Positions 1 to 10,155 of a stretch of DNA of 64,000 nucleotides are shown here, one piece after another. Positions within the stretch are counted from its first letter, which is position 1, and every line of letters starts with the position of its first letter. The stretch covers positions 30,119 to 94,118 of the forward strand of contig JAFDWZ010000035.1 in the NCBI GenBank assembly GCA_018268195.1, in the 5' to 3' direction. The stretch is from Bacteroidota bacterium (GTDB lineage: Bacteria > Bacteroidota > Bacteroidia > AKYH767-A > OLB10). The notes under the pieces are model-generated. The model ran no database searches. It was given only the letters and a program-made list of their open reading frames with translations, and had not been told where the DNA came from. Both the position numbers and the translations under genes were made by a program.

Positions 1-3000
1 ACTTTCAACAAAAGTGATTTCTCACTTATTGATTACAACATAGTTGCTGAAGATTTATTAAGTTTAAAAAATCAAAAAGGTGCTACACTTCGTTCTTTGT
101 TTGCACTCGAAAATTATAACGACAATGAACTGTTGCGACTGGCTACAGCAGGAAGTTTTAATGCCATAGCTACAACATCTCATCAGCAGTCTAACCTCTC
201 ACTCACCCTCACCGCACCGGCTGATGAAAAAGTAATAATTGCCAGTTTCAGTGCGTCTGAATTACTTCAGCCAAAGCCAGAAAAATCTTTTATCCCCGGA
301 AATTATTTTATCACCGACCTCAAAGGTCAGATTCTTGCTTCCAGTCATGATGCGGAAGACTTTATCACCATAGAGATTGAGTCGCTTAAAGATTATTTTA
401 AAAAATTCATTCGTGATAATGCAACTATTCACAACTACACTCAATTTAAAATAAATGAGACCGACCCCTTTGTTTTTGAAATATTCAATGGAGAATATGA
501 AGGTGAGAAAGCATACTACTGGATGCTGGTAAAAAACATTTCTGTTCATCATACAGAAACTATTGAAAATAATTTGCCTGCAGAAAACTGGAGTCAGTTG
601 ATTTTAGATGAGGAGGATGAGCTGGTGTCTTTCAGTCCGTCCTTTCTGAACCTTATCGGTTACACCGATTCAGAACTTGCACAAATTGATATCCAACAGT
701 TAGTCCATCCTGCCGATAGTGTTAAATGGAAAAACTTATTGCAGCAAAGCCGCAGAGATAAAAAAGCTGATGACACGGTACGTTTCATTCATAAAAATGG
801 TGAAATTCATTTTCTGAAATCATTATTCAGCACCAATGGATCACAGTCTGTTAAAATTTTTGCAGAAGATATTTCCGATTCTGTTCGATTGCAAAAAGAA
901 CTTTCGCTTGCAAGAGCCAACGTTTCATCTGTAATTGAAAATACCAACGACCTGATTCTTTCTCTCGATATGAATCATGTTATTACAGTGATAAATTCTG
1001 CAGGAATAAATTTCTACAAACAACTGATCGGAAAAACACTTAAACCCGGAGACAATTACCGGACAGTTATTCCTCAGGACGAAATTGCTGAATGGAATGA
1101 TTATCATCAGCAGGCTATGCGAGGCAAAAAACCTGTTTACGTCAGAGAGTTCCATATTGCAGACCGGAACAGAACTTTTGAGTTTTCATTAAACCCCGTA
1201 TTTACCGACAATCAAATTATCACAGGCATATCTTTATTCGGAAGAGATATTACACAACGGGCTGCTTACGAAAAAGAGTTGATGCAGGCACGCGAAATTG
1301 CTGAAAACGCCACCGCAGCCAAATCGCAGTTTCTTGCTACCATGAGTCATGAAATCCGTACGCCTCTCAACGGTATTGTAGGTATGCTTGAATTGCTCCG
1401 AATGACATCGTTGCAGGACAAGCAACGTGAATATGTAAGCACCCTGCAACTCAGCAGTGAAAATATGCTCAACATTATTAATGATGTGCTCGATTTCTCC
1501 AAAATAGAGTCTGATAAAATGGAACTGGAGAATGAGCCTTTTGAGTTGCGAAGAGTCATTGAGGAAACTTTTGATTTGTTATATTATCGTGCCTTAGGCA
1601 AAAAGCTGGAGTTGTTTTATAATATTGACGAAACCATTCCTGCATACATCATGGGTGACAGTATGCGACTGAAGCAGGTGCTAGTAAATCTTGTTGGAAA
1701 TGCCATAAAATTTACCGCGCATGGTCACATTCTCATCAACACGCAGTTGGTGCCCTCTGCAGGCGACACTCTCGAAATACGGTTTTCTGTTAAAGACACC
1801 GGTGCCGGCATTAGCGAAGAACAAAGACAACGACTGTTTAAATCATTCCAGCAAGCTGATGTATCCACCTACAGAAAGTATGGAGGCACAGGCTTAGGGT
1901 TAACCATCAGTGCCAAATTGGTTTCGCTCATGGGAGGAATTATTGATGTGGAAAGCACTCCGGGTAGTGGTTCAGAATTTTACTTCACTATTAAAACAAA
2001 GGCTGCACCGGTTGCGGCATCGCGAAACCTCAAAACCAATCTGCGTATATTAAGAGGAAAGAAGGTATTGATATTTTCTGTTAACACTGATTTTGATTTA
2101 CATCTCAGCGACTTGTTTAATGACTGGAATATGGTTCATCATACCGTAACCACACTGGAAGATGCACGAACCGAACTTGCCGACTCCTCAGTTTATGATG
2201 CACTTATTATGGATGCGCAAATGCCGGATTATTTGCTTTTTGCAGAAGACCTGAAAGAGCATACACGTCAGTCAGGAATACCGATGTTTGTGTTTAATGC
2301 AAGTGTATCAGGCGATGTAATTTATGGCAACAAATTATTTGAAGCAGTACTACCTGCAGGTGTTGATGCCATAAAAATTTCTACTGTGCTTATTAAATCA
2401 TTTGTCGAAACTTCACAGAGATATAATATTGCAACTACTGAAGAGCCTACTTATGATACTACTCTTGCAAATCGTTTCCCTCTTCAGATTCTTATTGCCG
2501 AAGATAATCCGGTAAACCAGATGCTCACCGTTACCGTTTTAGAAAAATTAGGATACAAACCTGATGTTGCCGAAAACGGAAACAAAGTGTTATCACAAGT
2601 TGCTGCCAAAACTTACGACCTGATTTTTATGGATGTGCAGATGCCGGAAAAAGATGGTCTTGAAACTACCATTGAACTGCGCAAATCTCCTGCACATACA
2701 AACACGCTTATAATTGCCATGACTGCATTTGCACTGGATGACGATAAGAAAAAATGTATGGATGCCGGCATGAATGATTACACCACCAAACCCATACGTA
2801 TTGAAACCGTGCAGGCACTGATTGAAAAATGGGGTATTGAAATAAACAACAGAAAGTCAATGAACAAAACCGAACCTGCTGTTGACAGAATAGTCATCAA
2901 CAGGTTGAAAGATCTTTCGCCCGAAAATGACAATGAGTTTCTGAAAAATATTCTCGATTTATACATCAAGCAATTGGATCGGCTTACGCAGGATATTTCG

Positions 3001-3225
3001 GCATATAATACTGCCAAAGATTTAGACAATCTTTATAAGGCTGCTCATAAACTCAAAGGTAGTTCAGCAAACATAGGTGCTAAAATTCTTGAAGCAGCTT
3101 GTCGTATTGTGGAAGAAAAAGGCAAAAACGGAGACGAAAATCTGTTGAACGAAGAAGTTGCCAATCTTATGGAAGCTGCCCAAGCAACCAGAAAGGAAGT
3201 GCTCGACATTCTCAGTAAATACTAA
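1..3225 (+). CDS. Hybrid sensor histidine kinase, 5' end outside window
   Basis: The frame is open from the first base, so the gene starts upstream; 1074 residues are visible (numbered from the first codon). Order: an unrecognised N-terminal sensor part, two PAS-like domains (about 197-300 and 308-420), HisKA with [10 protein letters not shown] and phospho-acceptor H450, HATPase_c with the N box (N567), DTGAGI and GGTGLGLT, a degenerate receiver (about 681-800), a full receiver with AEDN and phospho-Asp D878, and a C-terminal HPt domain with AHKLKGSS and H1016. This is a complete His-Asp-His relay in one chain that would pass phosphate to a separate response regulator; none is encoded in the window. 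No membrane segment is visible in this part, so location is undetermined. The first receiver keeps an Asp (D738) but has lost the N-terminal acidic pair. The following secreted gene is 376 bp away and shows no sign of operon coupling. Confidence 0.93.
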   Translation, partial: TFNKSDFSLIDYNIVAEDLLSLKNQKGATLRSLFALENYNDNELLRLATAGSFNAIATTSHQQSNLSLTLTAPADEKVIIASFSASELLQPKPEKSFIPGNYFITDLKGQILASSHDAEDFITIEIESLKDYFKKFIRDNATIHNYTQFKINETDPFVFEIFNGEYEGEKAYYWMLVKNISVHHTETIENNLPAENWSQLILDEEDELVSFSPSFLNLIGYTDSELAQIDIQQLVHPADSVKWKNLLQQSRRDKKADDTVRFIHKNGEIHFLKSLFSTNGSQSVKIFAEDISDSVRLQKELSLARANVSSVIENTNDLILSLDMNHVITVINSAGINFYKQLIGKTLKPGDNYRTVIPQDEIAEWNDYHQQAMRGKKPVYVREFHIADRNRTFEFSLNPVFTDNQIITGISLFGRDITQRAAYEKELMQAREIAENATAAKSQFLATMSHEIRTPLNGIVGMLELLRMTSLQDKQREYVSTLQLSSENMLNIINDVLDFSKIESDKMELENEPFELRRVIEETFDLLYYRALGKKLELFYNIDETIPAYIMGDSMRLKQVLVNLVGNAIKFTAHGHILINTQLVPSAGDTLEIRFSVKDTGAGISEEQRQRLFKSFQQADVSTYRKYGGTGLGLTISAKLVSLMGGIIDVESTPGSGSEFYFTIKTKAAPVAASRNLKTNLRILRGKKVLIFSVNTDFDLHLSDLFNDWNMVHHTVTTLEDARTELADSSVYDALIMDAQMPDYLLFAEDLKEHTRQSGIPMFVFNASVSGDVIYGNKLFEAVLPAGVDAIKISTVLIKSFVETSQRYNIATTEEPTYDTTLANRFPLQILIAEDNPVNQMLTVTVLEKLGYKPDVAENGNKVLSQVAAKTYDLIFMDVQMPEKDGLETTIELRKSPAHTNTLIIAMTAFALDDDKKKCMDAGMNDYTTKPIRIETVQALIEKWGIEINNRKSMNKTEPAVDRIVINRLKDLSPENDNEFLKNILDLYIKQLDRLTQDISAYNTAKDLDNLYKAAHKLKGSSANIGAKILEAACRIVEEKGKNGDENLLNEEVANLMEAAQATRKEVLDILSKY

Positions 3226-3601
3226 CTTCATACACTTCTTTTCTCAGAGCATCATTGCAAAGTGTATCCTCTTGAAAAATTCCACATGCCTTTAAATCAT
3301 TAATTCTTTATCCATAGCTCTTTTTGTATAGCTGATAATGGAGCAAACTAAATTTATCAATCTCAAAACCACTACCTGCATTTTGTTCATACACGATGAA
3401 TAGGAATATTTGGATTTGATAAATCCCTTACCGGAGAAAATATTTTTATTAACTATTGATGAATTTATTAGAATTTCATATTAATTTAGGCGTCACTAAA
3501 TAACCAAATTATGAATGCACATCTCCCCCCCTCCCGCAAAAAGAAGATATTTCTTGCTTAGAAATCAGGAATTTTAAGAATAAAATAACCGTTCCATTGC
3601 C
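3226..3601. other. Intergenic region with repeat copy A
   Basis: This AT-rich gap of 376 bp holds copy A of the 83-bp direct repeat (3257-3339). The remaining 260 bp has no convincing gene, no clear TAnnTTTG promoter box and no strong terminator. It includes a C-run followed by CTCCC near 3526. The promoter of the downstream secreted gene is presumably here but cannot be assigned. Confidence 0.6.
3257..3339 (+). repeat. 83-bp direct repeat, copy A
   Basis: This block matches 9907-9989 at 81 of 83 positions (differences at 3304 and 3327, both T here and C in the other copy). The two copies lie in the same orientation with an offset of exactly 6650 bp. Weak similarity (TTCTTTTCT / AGCAT-like) continues about 30 bp to the left. 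A possible hairpin (3308-3338) pairs TTATC with GATAA and AGCT with AGCT around a T-rich loop. Neither copy contains a gene. Confidence 0.9.
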
Positions 3602-6600
3602 GTGAAAAAGCTGCTCTTAATTTTATCTTTTTTGTTTCCTGCCTTCATTCAGGCAAATTACTTACCATACGGCAGTTCCATTCAGGTAGTATGGAACGGA
3701 AAAAACGGCAACGGCATATTGTGCCTCGACAATTCGGCAGGTGATTGTGGAAATTACTGCCCTAGTGTAACCTGTGCTGAAATACCTGTTATAACTCCTA
3801 TTTCAGCCATTAACGGGCCCGCCATAGTGTGTGCAGGCTCACAAACAAAATACAACGTGCCTGATATGACAGGTAGTGTTTACAACTGGAACGTCACAGG
3901 TGCCGGAGGCACAATTATTTCAGGACAAGGAACCCATGAAATATTGGTAGAATGGGGTAGCTCAGGTACGGCACTTATTCATGTGGACTATGAAAACAGG
4001 TTGCTTGACTGTGGTGGAACAGGCGACATTACTGTAGAAATAATGGAAGACTTTACTATTTCCGGTCCTGACAAAAGTTGCCCGAATGCTGATATCGTAT
4101 TTTCAGCAGTAAACCCTGCCAACGTATCCTTTGACTGGACAGCAACCGATAATCAAAACCAGGTTCATTTTCTGGGAAGCGGTAGCGGCACCCCTGATTT
4201 TACTGTGAACTCATGGAACCTCGGTAGTGGCACATTTATTATAACAGCCACTGATAATTCCGGAAACTATTGCAACACCACTGCAAGCCTAACCTTGGAA
4301 ATAAAAGATGCCCCACCTCCACCTGCCATGCCTACGGGCGATGACTGGGTGTGCGCAGGAACACCACACCTTTATTCCGGCACACCTTCAAATGCAGTTT
4401 ATTACCTGCAATGGTCTGTTACAAATGGAAGCCCTGCTTCGGCAACGGGTAATGATGTTTCCATTGCCTGGAATGCTAATTTACCTCACAATTACTCCAT
4501 AAGTTTGGTGCAGGTGGAAACCGTTTCAGGATGCGTCTCCGACCCTACACTGATGCCTATACAAGAGAAACTTTACACACCTCCCTTACTTGCCGGTGAT
4601 TTTGCCCCTTGTATGGGCTCTGTCCAACCTTATATTATCTCCAATGTGAGCACCCCTCAACCTCAGACCGGAGATTATATATATGACCAAATCCAGTGGA
4701 TTATTATTCCTTCAACTGCCGGAAGTGTGATTAGCGGACAGGGAACACTGAATGCCAACATTCAATGGAACAATGGCGTTGCTTCTGCCTCTATTCAGAT
4801 TAAAACCACACTTTGCGGTTATGATAACTACCTCGCTTCTTTTTCTGTTAACTTAAGAGGTGTTCCTGCCTTAACCATAACTTCAACAGGGACAGTGTGC
4901 GAAAATACTCCCTTAAATTTTTCTTTTTCACCTCCTATTACAGGTTCAGGTGTTACCTATCTTTGGAGTTTTGGAGACGGATCTAACTCTTCTCTTCAAA
5001 ATCCTACTCCCCATGCTTACGACCTGTCCCCCGGTGCTCCGGTTACTACTTTTTACGTAACTCTTGTGGTTGACAACAACGGTTGTACCTCTTATGCCAG
5101 CTCCAATATATCGGTAAACCCTGAGCCCTTGGTTGAACATTGGTTATCCCATGACAAATTCTGCCCTCCACTAGTTTCAACTATTTCAGCTTCCTTAACC
5201 CTGCAATCCGGAAGTTTTAATTATTTATGGAGTAACGGCTCCGCTACCTCTGCAACCTCTTTGTTTTATACCGACCCTCAACCTTTTACAGTTACGGTTA
5301 CCAATGCCGTTACAGGTTGTTCCGCTTCTGAATCTTTTTCCATTCCTTTCTGTCAGGCACCTTCCACTTGCAATAACGACCCTACCGTAGATGTTGCTTT
5401 CAGCTATTCTGCTGGTTCCGACTGTCTGACTAAAAATTTTCTCGCCAATATCAGCGGTGGCAATCCACCCCCCGCTTCTTTAGCATGGGATTTTGGAGAT
5501 CAAACTTCTGATTTCACTTCATCTCCATCACATACCTATTCTTCCGCAGGGCATTTTAAGGTTTGTCTGTATGCTTTTGATAATCTCGGAGTTCCGTATT
5601 GCGATTTTGACTGTCAAATTATTGACATCCCGCTTTATCCTGATTTTACTACGGCATTCCACTGCAGCTCTACTCCAGGAAGCTATGATGTGGAATTTAT
5701 TGACCTTTCTACTTACCTTTATCCTATTAGTAATTGGGATTGGTATGAAGGATCTACACTGCTTGGCTCCGGTGTTAATCCTGTTTTTACCTTATCTCCG
5801 GGTGTTCATAATATTACTTTGAAACTCAAAAATGCTAATAATGATGTGTGCGAGCGCACCATTGCAATTCCTGTACCCCTGCCTCCGTCTGCTGCTTTCA
5901 CCGTTAGCGGTGCTCCCTTTTGCGAAAAACAAACTATCGTTCATCTGACAGCAAGTAATACCAACGTTCACCATGCCTTGTGGGACTTTGGCGATGGTTC
6001 CTTATATATGCCATTAGACCCCTCTGCAGGTATTAATACTGACAGGGTGTTTAATGGATCTGGGTACTACAGTATAAACCTTACCGTTACGGATAAATAC
6101 GGCTGCAACTACAGCAGCACTCAGCAGGTAACGGTTAATGAAAATAAGTTGGGCGGATCAGTTATGCCCCTAAATACTCATTTTTGTCCGGGAGCAAATG
6201 AAACCTTTTGGCTGAATTTGCTCAACACATATTCTCCACCCACAGCGTGGCTGTGGACAACGGGTGCAACCACTCCCACCATTACGGTAACGCAAACCGG
6301 CAGTTATAATGTGACCGTGAGCGATAACAAAGGCTGTAGTTTCAGCCCTGCCGTTGCCGGCATGGCTTCTGTTTTCAATGTGCCGCAGCCTGTCATCAGG
6401 GGCAACCTTGAACTTTGCTTTGGTGAAGATATTTCTCTCAACGGGAATCAAGGGCCGGCAGTGCAATACCTATGGACAGTGACTGACCCGAACAGTACAA
6501 CCACAACCTACAGCCAGCCCGACATAGTAATAGCAAACGCCCAAACTGGCATTTATTCCGTTACCCTTGAAATTACTGCCAATGGCTGCTCCCGAAGCAC

Positions 6601-7309
6601 TCAAGTAAGCGTTACGGTTCATCCACCCCCTGCCCTGCCTGACATACAAAGCAATCCAAACCCACCTTGCGAAGAACAGGCAATAGACCTGAGTGTTACC
6701 AATGCCGGCAGCAACTGGATTAACTGGAGCAACGGTGCCAGCGGAACACCCATAACCGTTTACAATGCCGGAGTTTATCGTGCCACTGTAACGGATGCTT
6801 ATGGATGCACGGCATTTAATGATTTTCAAGTTTATGAAAACCCCTATTCAGGCTTTTTTAACAATGGATGCATGGACTTTTGCGATACAGTGCCCATAAC
6901 CATTCCCGGTAGCACGTGGGCAGGCATTGCCATTAATTATGCAAAATGGGAATGGTTTGTGGACGGGCAGTCGTACAGTGCCGGGGCAAACTCGCCTGTG
7001 GCTGACCTTATACTTGGCACAATGAATCCGGGTGTGTATGTCATAACGCTTCATTTAGTTGCTCACTATCCTGACGGTGACTGCGATTTCTGGACCAAAC
7101 CTCTTGAAATTACCATCAGGCGTTGTCCGTGCCGCATTAACCCTAAAGGCTCTATTTATTGTATGGAATATGCTGACGGTGACATCAACCTGCCTCACAA
7201 CTACCATTTTGAAATAAATACCAATTACGATTGCTCTGTAAGTCCAAATCTGACAGTAACCTCTCCTGATGGCGGGGTAACACTATTGTCTTCATCCATA
7301 CTCCCATAA
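3602..7309 (+). CDS. PKD-repeat secreted protein, N-terminal part cut by in-frame stop
   Basis: A 1235-residue product from a GTG start, beginning with a signal peptide (MKKLLLILSFLFPAFIQA). It is a chain of PKD/Ig-like beta-sandwich domains, recognisable by WSFGDGS (about residue 455), WDFGDQTSD (629) and WDFGDGSLY (794), with many Cys and repeated VTVSD/VTVTN strands. Such proteins are usually large surface adhesins or structural proteins exported by the Sec and type IX systems. It ends at TAA 7307-7309 with no sorting domain. The same frame continues without another stop to 8110 and there encodes a type A T9SS C-terminal domain, so the ancestral gene was almost certainly 3602-8110 (1502 codons). 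If translated as it stands, the product would probably stay in the periplasm or be degraded. No Shine-Dalgarno site is evident. Confidence 0.85.
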   Translation: MKKLLLILSFLFPAFIQANYLPYGSSIQVVWNGKNGNGILCLDNSAGDCGNYCPSVTCAEIPVITPISAINGPAIVCAGSQTKYNVPDMTGSVYNWNVTGAGGTIISGQGTHEILVEWGSSGTALIHVDYENRLLDCGGTGDITVEIMEDFTISGPDKSCPNADIVFSAVNPANVSFDWTATDNQNQVHFLGSGSGTPDFTVNSWNLGSGTFIITATDNSGNYCNTTASLTLEIKDAPPPPAMPTGDDWVCAGTPHLYSGTPSNAVYYLQWSVTNGSPASATGNDVSIAWNANLPHNYSISLVQVETVSGCVSDPTLMPIQEKLYTPPLLAGDFAPCMGSVQPYIISNVSTPQPQTGDYIYDQIQWIIIPSTAGSVISGQGTLNANIQWNNGVASASIQIKTTLCGYDNYLASFSVNLRGVPALTITSTGTVCENTPLNFSFSPPITGSGVTYLWSFGDGSNSSLQNPTPHAYDLSPGAPVTTFYVTLVVDNNGCTSYASSNISVNPEPLVEHWLSHDKFCPPLVSTISASLTLQSGSFNYLWSNGSATSATSLFYTDPQPFTVTVTNAVTGCSASESFSIPFCQAPSTCNNDPTVDVAFSYSAGSDCLTKNFLANISGGNPPPASLAWDFGDQTSDFTSSPSHTYSSAGHFKVCLYAFDNLGVPYCDFDCQIIDIPLYPDFTTAFHCSSTPGSYDVEFIDLSTYLYPISNWDWYEGSTLLGSGVNPVFTLSPGVHNITLKLKNANNDVCERTIAIPVPLPPSAAFTVSGAPFCEKQTIVHLTASNTNVHHALWDFGDGSLYMPLDPSAGINTDRVFNGSGYYSINLTVTDKYGCNYSSTQQVTVNENKLGGSVMPLNTHFCPGANETFWLNLLNTYSPPTAWLWTTGATTPTITVTQTGSYNVTVSDNKGCSFSPAVAGMASVFNVPQPVIRGNLELCFGEDISLNGNQGPAVQYLWTVTDPNSTTTTYSQPDIVIANAQTGIYSVTLEITANGCSRSTQVSVTVHPPPALPDIQSNPNPPCEEQAIDLSVTNAGSNWINWSNGASGTPITVYNAGVYRATVTDAYGCTAFNDFQVYENPYSGFFNNGCMDFCDTVPITIPGSTWAGIAINYAKWEWFVDGQSYSAGANSPVADLILGTMNPGVYVITLHLVAHYPDGDCDFWTKPLEITIRRCPCRINPKGSIYCMEYADGDINLPHNYHFEINTNYDCSVSPNLTVTSPDGGVTLLSSSILP
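7307..7309 (+). other. Premature in-frame TAA stop codon
   Basis: The codons around it read ATA CTC CCA TAA TAC CTT TCC. Both sides are in the same frame and both look like coding sequence of the same protein. One C-to-T change (CAA, Gln, to TAA) would explain it. It is a substitution-type interruption, not a frameshift. Confidence 0.85.
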
Positions 7310-7339
7310 TACCTTTCCGGCATTCTTGCCACCACTGCT

Positions 7340-8110
7340 TTGTATCCTCAAACCGTGTGTTTTGATTTGAATTTTACCGATGTAAACAGCCCTGAATGTA
7401 ACTGCAATTACCGATACTGCATGAAACTGCCCAAATGCGGAATCCCGGGCGATTGCAATTTTGAGATGCCTATTACCGGTTTGGATTGTATTGGGCATGA
7501 TGCACAAGGACATCCTGTTTATACTCTTACCATTATGGCAAACCCCTTTAATTACTCTGCTCTTTCCTACTCGGTGCAGGGAGGTATCCTTGCCGGAATA
7601 CCTGCTACTATTGGTCCGGGCATTTCGCTCATTAACGCTACCTTCACCGACCTTACTCCTTTTGATGGATTTTGTATCGCTTTTCAGGTTTATGATTTTA
7701 CTACTCACATAGTATGTGAACATTTAATTTGTATAAATAATCCACCAGGCTGCGGTGGAACACCTCCCACTCGATTGACTATGCCTGAAAAAACCGACTC
7801 TCTGTTTGGGTTAACTCAACTGCTTATGGATCCCAATCCCGCAGACAATATGGTTTACCTTCATTATTCTACTATGGTCAATGAACTCTCTTCACCCACT
7901 AACAAAACACAAACAAAGCCTGTCGGTGAATTAGAAATAAAAGATATGCATGGGAAAACACTCTTTTCTCAGCAACTGACTCAGACAAATGCTGCGACTG
8001 CAGTCAACACCTCCCAATGGAGTGAGGGTGTGTATGTCGTTTCTCTCAGAACTTCTGCTGGAAGTTTAATAGTTAAAAAATTAGTCATCATAAAATCATT
8101 CACACGATGA
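7340..8110 (+). CDS. C-terminal fragment of the interrupted secreted protein, with T9SS type A domain
   Basis: This is the part of the interrupted gene after TAA 7307. In-frame coding sense runs from 7310; the first possible initiator is the TTG at 7340, with no ribosome binding site and no signal peptide. It has a Cys-rich segment and then a type A sorting domain (DPNPADNMVYLHY, later VYVVSLRTSAG and LIVKKLVII), which in T9SS cargo directs outer-membrane translocation and surface anchoring. Without the upstream signal peptide it could not reach the periplasm alone. It is therefore best read as a broken piece of one gene. Its TGA overlaps the ATG of the next gene (ATGA at 8107-8110), which supports an original operon running through the stop. 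Confidence 0.75.
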   Translation: MYPQTVCFDLNFTDVNSPECNCNYRYCMKLPKCGIPGDCNFEMPITGLDCIGHDAQGHPVYTLTIMANPFNYSALSYSVQGGILAGIPATIGPGISLINATFTDLTPFDGFCIAFQVYDFTTHIVCEHLICINNPPGCGGTPPTRLTMPEKTDSLFGLTQLLMDPNPADNMVYLHYSTMVNELSSPTNKTQTKPVGELEIKDMHGKTLFSQQLTQTNAATAVNTSQWSEGVYVVSLRTSAGSLIVKKLVIIKSFTR

Positions 8111-9843
8111 AAACTGTTGTAAAAATTATCTGTATCCTCACTGCCCTGTCTTTGGCTGACGGCTTGGGGATAAAATCCTTTGCCCAAAGCTGGCAATGGG
8201 CTGCACGCATTGGCAGTGCTGCTGGCACTACTGATATTCCCGATGAAATGGTGAACGACATTAAAACCGATGCGCAGGGGAATGTGTATTTGTGCGGAAG
8301 ATTGTGTAAAAATGCCGACTTTAACGGTTTGCCCCTGAATAATTTATTCCCTTCAACAGGTTACTGCTCTTTTCTTGCCAAAACAGACTGTGCCGGTAAC
8401 CTCTTATGGATTAAAATCATGGGAGGATTATATGGTTACAACATGGCCAATGCCCTTGCTCTGGATAACAACGGCAATATTTACCTGACCGGGCAATTAG
8501 GAGCTATAACCCCCATGCCCTGCACTTTTATGGATTCTGTCATTACCGAAGAGGCAGTAGATTTATTCCTTGCCAAATTTGACACCGCTGGTAATTTTAA
8601 ATGGGTGAACTGGGCTGCTAAAGGACCTGATTATCTTTTTACACAAGGTTCTAAAATTGAAATGGATTCTCAAAATCAGATTTATGTGATGGGATTGGGT
8701 ATAACTACCGGAGGCGGTGTTCTTTTTCCGGGATACACTGTACCTCCAACATGGGCTTATGTAGCACGTTTTGATACGTCAGGGAATATAAATAAATTAA
8801 TGAATATAGGTAATAACATTCAGGGACCTTTTGTTAAAGACTATAAGCTAAACCCTGTTACAGGCGATCAGTACATAACGGGAAGTTTTAGCAATGATTC
8901 AGTGGTAATCGGTGATACAACATTATTTAGACTTGCTATTTCAAGCGGAAGCGATTTATTTCTCGCCAAATTTGATTCGGCAGGATTGTTTCAATGGGTA
9001 CGACAAATAGGCGACACAATACTTAATTTCAGCAAGGGTTACGGAATCAGTATTGATTCTTCTGATATTGTTGTTGTAGGTGGTACCGCCCCAACAACAA
9101 CCATTGACGGATTTGGTTTTTCTAATCCATTAAGCACAAATTTTAATATGGATGTTCCTTTTGTAGCAAAATTTAATTCTAACGGAACATGCTTATGGAC
9201 AGCAAATTCCTTTCATAAATATCAAAGTAGAGCTACCGGAGGAATTACAACCTCCGGTAATGGAGATAGCTATTTTGCAGGATGGTATGCAGGGCAGGCT
9301 ATTTTTGGAAGTACTACATTCAGCGGTGCTAATGGGGTAAGAGATATATTTTTGGCAAAGATTTCTCCCTCAGGTGTGATTTTATCTGCTGACAGTATCA
9401 GCGGAACCGGCACGGAGGAAGTGCCTAAGTGCATAACAAGTGATGTAAATAATAATGTTTACATAGGTGGATCCTTTGACGGCACTATGACGGTGAACGG
9501 GGTAAACTACACACAGGCAGGAGGCAATTCCGATGGGTTTATTGCTAAATGGGGATATTCGACAGGATGCACCGTGGGCTTAAACGAAAATAACCTTGCT
9601 CCAGATGAGCATTTATTTTTATTTCCTAATCCGGTCAACAAAGAATTAAATATTCAACCTTCGAATTTTAAAATTCAAAAACTGGAAGTGTATGATTTGA
9701 TTGGAAATAAAATAACGGAAACTAATGCCAACAACAGAGAAGGTGTTATTAAATTAAATGTAAGTTCCTTTGCAAGTGGATTGTACATTATTAGAGCATT
9801 TGATGAAAATAGAAGTGTAGTTAAAAAGTTTGTGAAAGAGTAA
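8107..9843 (+). CDS. Secreted SBBP/beta-propeller-like protein with T9SS type A sorting domain
   Basis: 578 residues. A signal peptide (ending near SFAQ, residue 27) precedes repeated blades of about 50-60 residues with the pattern D-x-x-GNVYL-x-G (GNVYLCGRL, GNIYLTGQL, NNVYIGGSF), typical of SBBP-type propeller repeats. The last 80 residues form a type A T9SS domain: FPNPVNKELNI, then LEVYDLIGNKI and GLYIIRAF. The protein is expected on the cell surface or released. The start codon overlaps the stop of the preceding fragment by 4 nt, so translational coupling with that gene is likely. No enzymatic motif is visible, and the role of these propellers is unknown. Confidence 0.88.
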   Translation: MKTVVKIICILTALSLADGLGIKSFAQSWQWAARIGSAAGTTDIPDEMVNDIKTDAQGNVYLCGRLCKNADFNGLPLNNLFPSTGYCSFLAKTDCAGNLLWIKIMGGLYGYNMANALALDNNGNIYLTGQLGAITPMPCTFMDSVITEEAVDLFLAKFDTAGNFKWVNWAAKGPDYLFTQGSKIEMDSQNQIYVMGLGITTGGGVLFPGYTVPPTWAYVARFDTSGNINKLMNIGNNIQGPFVKDYKLNPVTGDQYITGSFSNDSVVIGDTTLFRLAISSGSDLFLAKFDSAGLFQWVRQIGDTILNFSKGYGISIDSSDIVVVGGTAPTTTIDGFGFSNPLSTNFNMDVPFVAKFNSNGTCLWTANSFHKYQSRATGGITTSGNGDSYFAGWYAGQAIFGSTTFSGANGVRDIFLAKISPSGVILSADSISGTGTEEVPKCITSDVNNNVYIGGSFDGTMTVNGVNYTQAGGNSDGFIAKWGYSTGCTVGLNENNLAPDEHLFLFPNPVNKELNIQPSNFKIQKLEVYDLIGNKITETNANNREGVIKLNVSSFASGLYIIRAFDENRSVVKKFVKE

Positions 9844-9870
9844 AAGGAGGTTATCTCTGCATCCTCCTTT
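9843..9870 (+). terminator. Possible terminator after the propeller gene
   Basis: An 8-bp perfect stem, AAAGGAGG (9843-9850) with CCTCCTTT (9863-9870), starts at the last base of the stop codon and has a 12-nt loop. The sequence after it is pyrimidine-rich but lacks a clean T-run, so this is only a probable Rho-independent terminator. Confidence 0.45.
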
Positions 9871-9906
9871 GCTTACTGATTCTTCTCTTTAGCATTGCAT
9901 AGTATG

Positions 9907-9989
9907 GCAAAGTGTATCCTCTTGAAAAATTCCACATGCCTTTAAATCATTAACTCTTTATCCATAGCTCTTTTTGCATAGCTGATAAT
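9907..9989 (+). repeat. 83-bp direct repeat, copy B
   Basis: Second copy of the block at 3257-3339, same orientation, 81/83 identical, with C at 9954 and 9977 where copy A has T. It lies 63 bp after the propeller gene. The two copies bracket both T9SS genes. The rest of the gap 9844-10155 holds the hairpin at 9843-9870, a candidate promoter at 10106-10135 and nothing else recognisable. Confidence 0.9.
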
Positions 9990-10105
9990 TGCTAAAACAC
10001 ATAAAATACAAGTTATTACTTTAAGAAATCCCTCTATTGCACCAAGAAAAAACAATATCACCTTAACATCTGTTATTATCGCACAACTATTGTGACTCCT
10101 ATTAC

Positions 10106-10135
10106 TTTCAGTCATGGTTATAATAGTTATTTTTG
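10106..10135 (+). promoter_or_regulatory. Candidate Bacteroidetes promoter of pruA
   Basis: TATTTTTG at 10128-10135 fits the -7 consensus TAnnTTTG. Eighteen bases upstream is TTTC (10106-10109), one mismatch from the -33 TTTG. The start codon lies 20 bp downstream. Confidence 0.5.
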
Positions 10136-10155
10136 CCTAATAATTCTGATTAATT

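Noticed and set aside
6170..7054. Long minus-strand open frames inside the PKD-repeat gene
   Set aside because: They are shadows of the Gly/Thr/Asn-rich repeats on the plus strand and show no signal peptide, start signal or family motif.
3257..9989. Composite transposon bounded by the 83-bp repeats
   Set aside because: No transposase, terminal inverted repeats or target-site duplication were seen; only the direct repeats are supported.
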